From Actinomycetospora sp. (GTDB lineage: Bacteria; Actinomycetota; Actinomycetes; Mycobacteriales; Pseudonocardiaceae): a DNA stretch of 8,194 nt. The translations under genes and the position numbers were made by a program. This document shows, in pieces, positions 5,727 through 8,194 of the stretch (position 1 is its first letter; each line of letters opens with the position of its first letter). The notes under the pieces are model-generated. The model saw nothing but the letters and a program-made list of their open reading frames with translations, searched no databases and had not been told where the DNA came from. The DNA is taken from positions 1-8,194 of the forward strand of contig JAICLN010000190.1 of the NCBI GenBank assembly GCA_025925615.1, given 5' to 3'.

Positions 5727-6186
5727 GGGGGTGGACGAGGTGACCCGGCAGCGCGAAGAGCAGGTCGGCCACCTGCCGCGGACGGACGTCGAGGCGGGCC
5801 AGCTCGTCGGCGGTCACCCACCGGAACACCGACCCCGGCCCCTCCACGCCCACGAACTCGGCCTCCTCGGGCACGCCGTCCGCCGCGCACTCCCCGTAGA
5901 GCCCGAGTTCGTGGACGCCGACCCCGTCCGGCGCCGCGAAGAAGTTCTCCGCGACGAGCCGCATCCGCACCTCGTCCACCGTCACGCCCAGCTCCTCCCG
6001 CAGCTCCCGGCGCAGCGCCACGGCCGCGGGCTCACCGAGCTTCACCCGCCCGCCCGGCAGGAACCAGTGGTCCTGGCCCTCGGTCCGGGTCAGCAGGACC
6101 CGCCCGTCCCGGACGAGGACCGCACCCACCCGCAGCGAGAACAGGCCGCCGCGCCCGGACCAACTCACGTCCGGGCCGGCGCTCAC
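5713..6186 (-). CDS. Nudix hydrolase
   Basis: Nudix enzymes cleave nucleoside diphosphates linked to another group, using Mg2+ or Mn2+. The 157-residue product has the full Nudix box GX5EX7REUXEEXGU at residues 46-68 (G46, E52, R60-E61, E64-E65, G67), with DHWFLPGG just before it. Beta strands of the fold follow, and a C-terminal FRWVTADELARLDVRP segment is common in this superfamily. The substrate cannot be told from the sequence. The frame stays open far upstream, but that part overlaps the methyltransferase gene and has no protein-like character. I chose GTG at 6186, whose GTGA overlaps the methyltransferase stop by four bases, implying translational coupling. GTG at 6168, a copy of the same junction, would give 151 residues. 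It is the last gene of the sigma-methyltransferase-Nudix cluster and converges on dnaB. Confidence 0.88.
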   Translation of the reverse strand: MSAGPDVSWSGRGGLFSLRVGAVLVRDGRVLLTRTEGQDHWFLPGGRVKLGEPAAVALRRELREELGVTVDEVRMRLVAENFFAAPDGVGVHELGLYGECAADGVPEEAEFVGVEGPGSVFRWVTADELARLDVRPRQVADLLFALPGHLVHPQVGP

Positions 6187-6199
6187 GTCCGGGCCGGCG
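6164..6199. repeat. 18-bp tandem duplication across a gene junction
   Basis: CTCACGTCCGGGCCGGCG occurs twice back to back, at 6164-6181 and 6182-6199, without mismatch. On the - strand each copy contains GTGA. The copy at 6182-6199 carries the methyltransferase stop codon and the coupled Nudix GTG; the other copy offers a second in-frame Nudix GTG at 6168. The unit length is a multiple of three, so the Nudix frame is kept. Confidence 0.9.
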
Positions 6200-7040
6200 C
6201 GCGACCCACGGCGGCATAGGCGCCGACGGGCTGCTCCGACGGGTTCGGCACGGGCCAGTGCGCGGGGTCGACGAGGCCGGGCGGGACGAGCTCGAAGCCG
6301 TCCAGCAGGTCGCGGATCTGGACCCGGTCGCGGAGCACCACCGGGGTCGCGCTGCCGCGGTAGCCACGCTCGATGGCCCGCACGCTCTCGGCGAGCTCGG
6401 GGTCGTCCTGGTCGGAGCTGCCGTGGTTGAGGGCGAGGATGCTGCCCGGCCCCAGGGCGTCCCGGTACCGGCCGAAGATCGCGGGCAGGTCGTCGTCGAT
6501 GAAGTGCAGCACCCCGACGGCGAGGATCGCGACCGGGCGGTCGAAGTCGAGCAGGTCGGCGACGCCGGGGTCGTGGAGGATCTCCTCGGGCCGGCGCAGG
6601 TCGCCCTGGGTGACCGACACCCCGTCGAGATCCGCCGTGATCTCCCGCGCGTGGTGCACCGCGACGGGCTCGAAGTCGACGTACGCGACCCGCGCCGTCG
6701 GTCGCTGTCGTAGCGCGATCTCGTGGACGTTCCCGACGGTCGGCACCCCCGAGCCGAGGTCGAGGAACTGGTCCACGCCCTGCGTGAGGCACCAGCGCAC
6801 GACGCGCCCGAGAAAGGCGCGGTTGACCCGGCAGACCCGGGGCATGTCGGGGTTCGCGGCCACGATCCGCGCGGCCTGCTCCCGGTCGCTCGCGAAGTTG
6901 TGGGCGCCGCCGAGGAAGTAGTCGTAGATCCGGGCCGCGTTGGCCCGCTCGAAGTCGATGCCCACCTCGGAGAGCGTCATCATGCTCGCGAGGTTCGTCC
7001 CGACCCGCGGCGTCCCCTCGTCGTCGGGACCCTCGCCCAT
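6183..7040 (-). CDS. SAM-dependent methyltransferase, DUF574 family
   Basis: The 285-residue product matches the actinobacterial S-adenosylmethionine methyltransferase family formerly called DUF574. The family signature ARIYDYFLGGAHNFASDRE is at 36-54. The Rossmann motif I is FLDLGSGVPT (92-101), the acidic residue after strand 2 is in AYVDFEP (119-125), QGDLRRPEEIL is at 145-155 and AVGVLHFIDDD at 174-184. The substrate is unknown; members often lie beside regulators or secondary metabolism genes. I chose ATG at 7040, which has GAGAGG 7 bases upstream and a normal family length; an in-frame ATG further upstream would overlap the sigma-factor gene by more than 80 bases. It starts 28 bases after the sigma stop and overlaps the Nudix gene by four bases, so the three are probably one transcript. 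Family assignment is confident, function is not. Confidence 0.9.
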   Translation of the reverse strand: MGEGPDDEGTPRVGTNLASMMTLSEVGIDFERANAARIYDYFLGGAHNFASDREQAARIVAANPDMPRVCRVNRAFLGRVVRWCLTQGVDQFLDLGSGVPTVGNVHEIALRQRPTARVAYVDFEPVAVHHAREITADLDGVSVTQGDLRRPEEILHDPGVADLLDFDRPVAILAVGVLHFIDDDLPAIFGRYRDALGPGSILALNHGSSDQDDPELAESVRAIERGYRGSATPVVLRDRVQIRDLLDGFELVPPGLVDPAHWPVPNPSEQPVGAYAAVGRAPART

Positions 7041-7068
7041 CGCTCCGCCTCTCTCGCCGTGGTGTCGC

Positions 7069-8136
7069 TCAGTCTCGGATCTCCGCAAGGGTCTCCGCAT
7101 CGACACGACGGGTGGATTCCTCGGCCACCTCGAGTGGCAGCCCGTGAGCACGGAAGACGTCCGGGCCGATGAACGACGTCAGCTCCGCGATCGCCCCGTC
7201 CCGCAGGGTGAGGACGGTGAACGACCACGCGCGGTGCGCCGGCGCCCCGTCCCCGCGGGTCGCGGCCCCGTCGAGGTAGAGCGCGACCGCGGGCTGGCCG
7301 TTGGCGCTCGCCGGGACCGCCCGCCACGACCCGCAGTCCCCGAGCGGCACCGCCCGGGCGAACGCCGTGACCGCATCGAGTCCGCGGTACCACCCGGTCA
7401 GCGGCGGCATGGACCACGTGACGTCCGCGGTCAGCAGCGAGACGAGCGCCGGCGCGTCCCGGTGCTCGAGCGCCCGCGCGAAGCCCTCGACGACGGCGCG
7501 GAGCCCGGCGTCGCCGAGCTGCGCGAGGGTCCGCTGCTGGGAGACCGGCGGGACACGGTCGGCCACGAGCCGCCGCGCGCGCTGCAGGGCGGAGTTCACC
7601 GACGCCGTCGTCGTGTCCATCATCGTCGCGATCTCGGCGGCGGAGTAGCCGAGCACCTCGAAGAGGAGCAGGGCCGCGCGCTGGTTCCCGGGCAGGTGCT
7701 GCAGCGCGGCGACGAACGCGAGCTCGACGGACTCCCGTTCCTCGACGGCGAGCGCGGCGTCCGGGTAGGGGGTCAGCCAGGCCACCTCGGTGAGCGGGGC
7801 GTCGTCGAGCACCGGCGTCGGCGACGCCGGACCGAGGTCCATCGGCAGCGCGCGCCGGCCGCGCGCCGCCACGACGTCGAGGCAGGTCCGCGTCGCGACG
7901 GTGTACAGCCAGGACCGCACCGAGCTGCGGCCCTCGAAGCGGGCGATCCCTCGCCAGGCCCGCACCAGGGCGTCCTGCAGCGCGTCGTCGGCGTCGTGGG
8001 TCGAGCCCAGCATCCGGTAGCAGTGCGCGTGCAGCTCCCGGCGCAGCGGACCGATCAGCCGCTCGAACGCGGCGTCGTCCCCGGAGCGGGCGGCGGCGAC
8101 GTCGTCGCTCCCGACGAGGGCCGGTGCACCGTCCAT
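7069..8136 (-). CDS. ECF-type RNA polymerase sigma factor with C-terminal SnoaL-like domain
   Basis: The 355-residue product is a group 4 (ECF) sigma factor with an extra C-terminal domain, of the type seen in mycobacterial SigG and relatives. Sigma region 2 spans about residues 24-95, with LHAHCYRMLGSTHDADDAL (35-53), QDALVRAWRGIARFEGRSS and the -10-binding helix SWLYTVATRTCLD. Region 4 spans about 135-192 (LQHLPGNQRAALLLFEVLGY, then helix-turn-helix AAEIATMMDTTTASVNSALQRARR). Residues about 210-335 form a SnoaL/NTF2-like domain (VEGFARALEHRDAPALVSLL, GWYRGLDAVTAF). In related sigma factors this domain tunes activity in place of a separate anti-sigma; no anti-sigma gene is seen in the window. 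The ATG at 8136 fits the family N-terminus but has no obvious Shine-Dalgarno. It heads the - strand cluster and its targets are unknown. Confidence 0.92.
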   Translation of the reverse strand: MDGAPALVGSDDVAAARSGDDAAFERLIGPLRRELHAHCYRMLGSTHDADDALQDALVRAWRGIARFEGRSSVRSWLYTVATRTCLDVVAARGRRALPMDLGPASPTPVLDDAPLTEVAWLTPYPDAALAVEERESVELAFVAALQHLPGNQRAALLLFEVLGYSAAEIATMMDTTTASVNSALQRARRLVADRVPPVSQQRTLAQLGDAGLRAVVEGFARALEHRDAPALVSLLTADVTWSMPPLTGWYRGLDAVTAFARAVPLGDCGSWRAVPASANGQPAVALYLDGAATRGDGAPAHRAWSFTVLTLRDGAIAELTSFIGPDVFRAHGLPLEVAEESTRRVDAETLAEIRD

Positions 8137-8194
8137 GCCGACGAGTCTGCCCGACGGGAGCCGTGGCTCGTTCCGACGAGGGGCGCCCCTCGTC
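8137..8194 (-). promoter_or_regulatory. Upstream region of the sigma-factor gene, with palindromes
   Basis: A perfect 20-bp palindrome, GACGAGGGGC (8175-8184) joined to GCCCCTCGTC (8185-8194), lies 38 bases before the sigma start and touches the window edge. A second, shorter inverted repeat GAGCC-GT-GGCTC is at 8158-8169. On the - strand, GGAAC (8174-8170) resembles an ECF -35 core, but the nearest CGTC is only 13 bases further on, shorter than usual. The palindrome could be an operator or a terminator of a gene outside the window. Confidence 0.4.

Noticed and set aside
6187..6792. An N-terminal extension of the Nudix gene of about 200 residues in the same open frame
   Set aside because: It overlaps the methyltransferase in another frame, is Arg/Pro/Gly-rich, and Nudix proteins of this type are about 150 residues; the GTG at 6186 is sufficient.

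Overview
The window is very GC-rich, uses GC-ending codons and carries an Actinobacteria-type gene order. It most likely comes from the chromosome of a Pseudonocardiales-like actinomycete (Pseudonocardia/Actinomycetospora type). This is an inference from protein resemblance and layout; no database search was possible.

Layout, left to right on the + strand: the 3' end of an Ala/Pro-rich single-pass membrane protein (to 692) followed by two tandem hairpins; then the classical ribosomal/replication operon rpsF - ssb - rpsR - rplI (882-2492). This operon is preceded by a structured leader that can sequester the rpsF Shine-Dalgarno and is closed by a perfect 16-bp hairpin. A gene-free stretch of about 510 bases follows, with a small cluster of DnaA-box-like sites. 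Next is dnaB (about 3062-5694), the replicative helicase, split by a 404-residue intein placed exactly between Lys and Ser of the Walker A loop. The intein starts with Ala, carries the Trp/Cys/Thr signature of class 3 inteins, and contains a two-motif LAGLIDADG homing endonuclease with an extra Cys-rich, zinc-finger-like insertion. The 5' end of dnaB appears frameshifted: a good ribosome site and GTG start with DnaB-like first residues lie in another frame from the helicase body.

On the - strand, convergent with dnaB, is a compact cluster read from right to left: an ECF-type sigma factor with a C-terminal SnoaL-like domain (8136-7069), a DUF574-type SAM-dependent methyltransferase (7040-6183) and a Nudix hydrolase (6186-5713). 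The last two overlap by four bases at a GTGA that lies inside an 18-bp tandem duplication. A 20-bp perfect palindrome sits upstream of the sigma factor at the window edge.

The + strand half is core translation and replication machinery: S6, S18 and L9, the single-strand binding protein, and the helicase that works with it. The - strand half looks like an accessory, sigma-headed transcription unit of unknown target. The most noteworthy items are the class 3 intein with its Cys-rich endonuclease insertion, the dnaB 5' frameshift, the DnaA boxes upstream of dnaB, and the rpsF leader structure.
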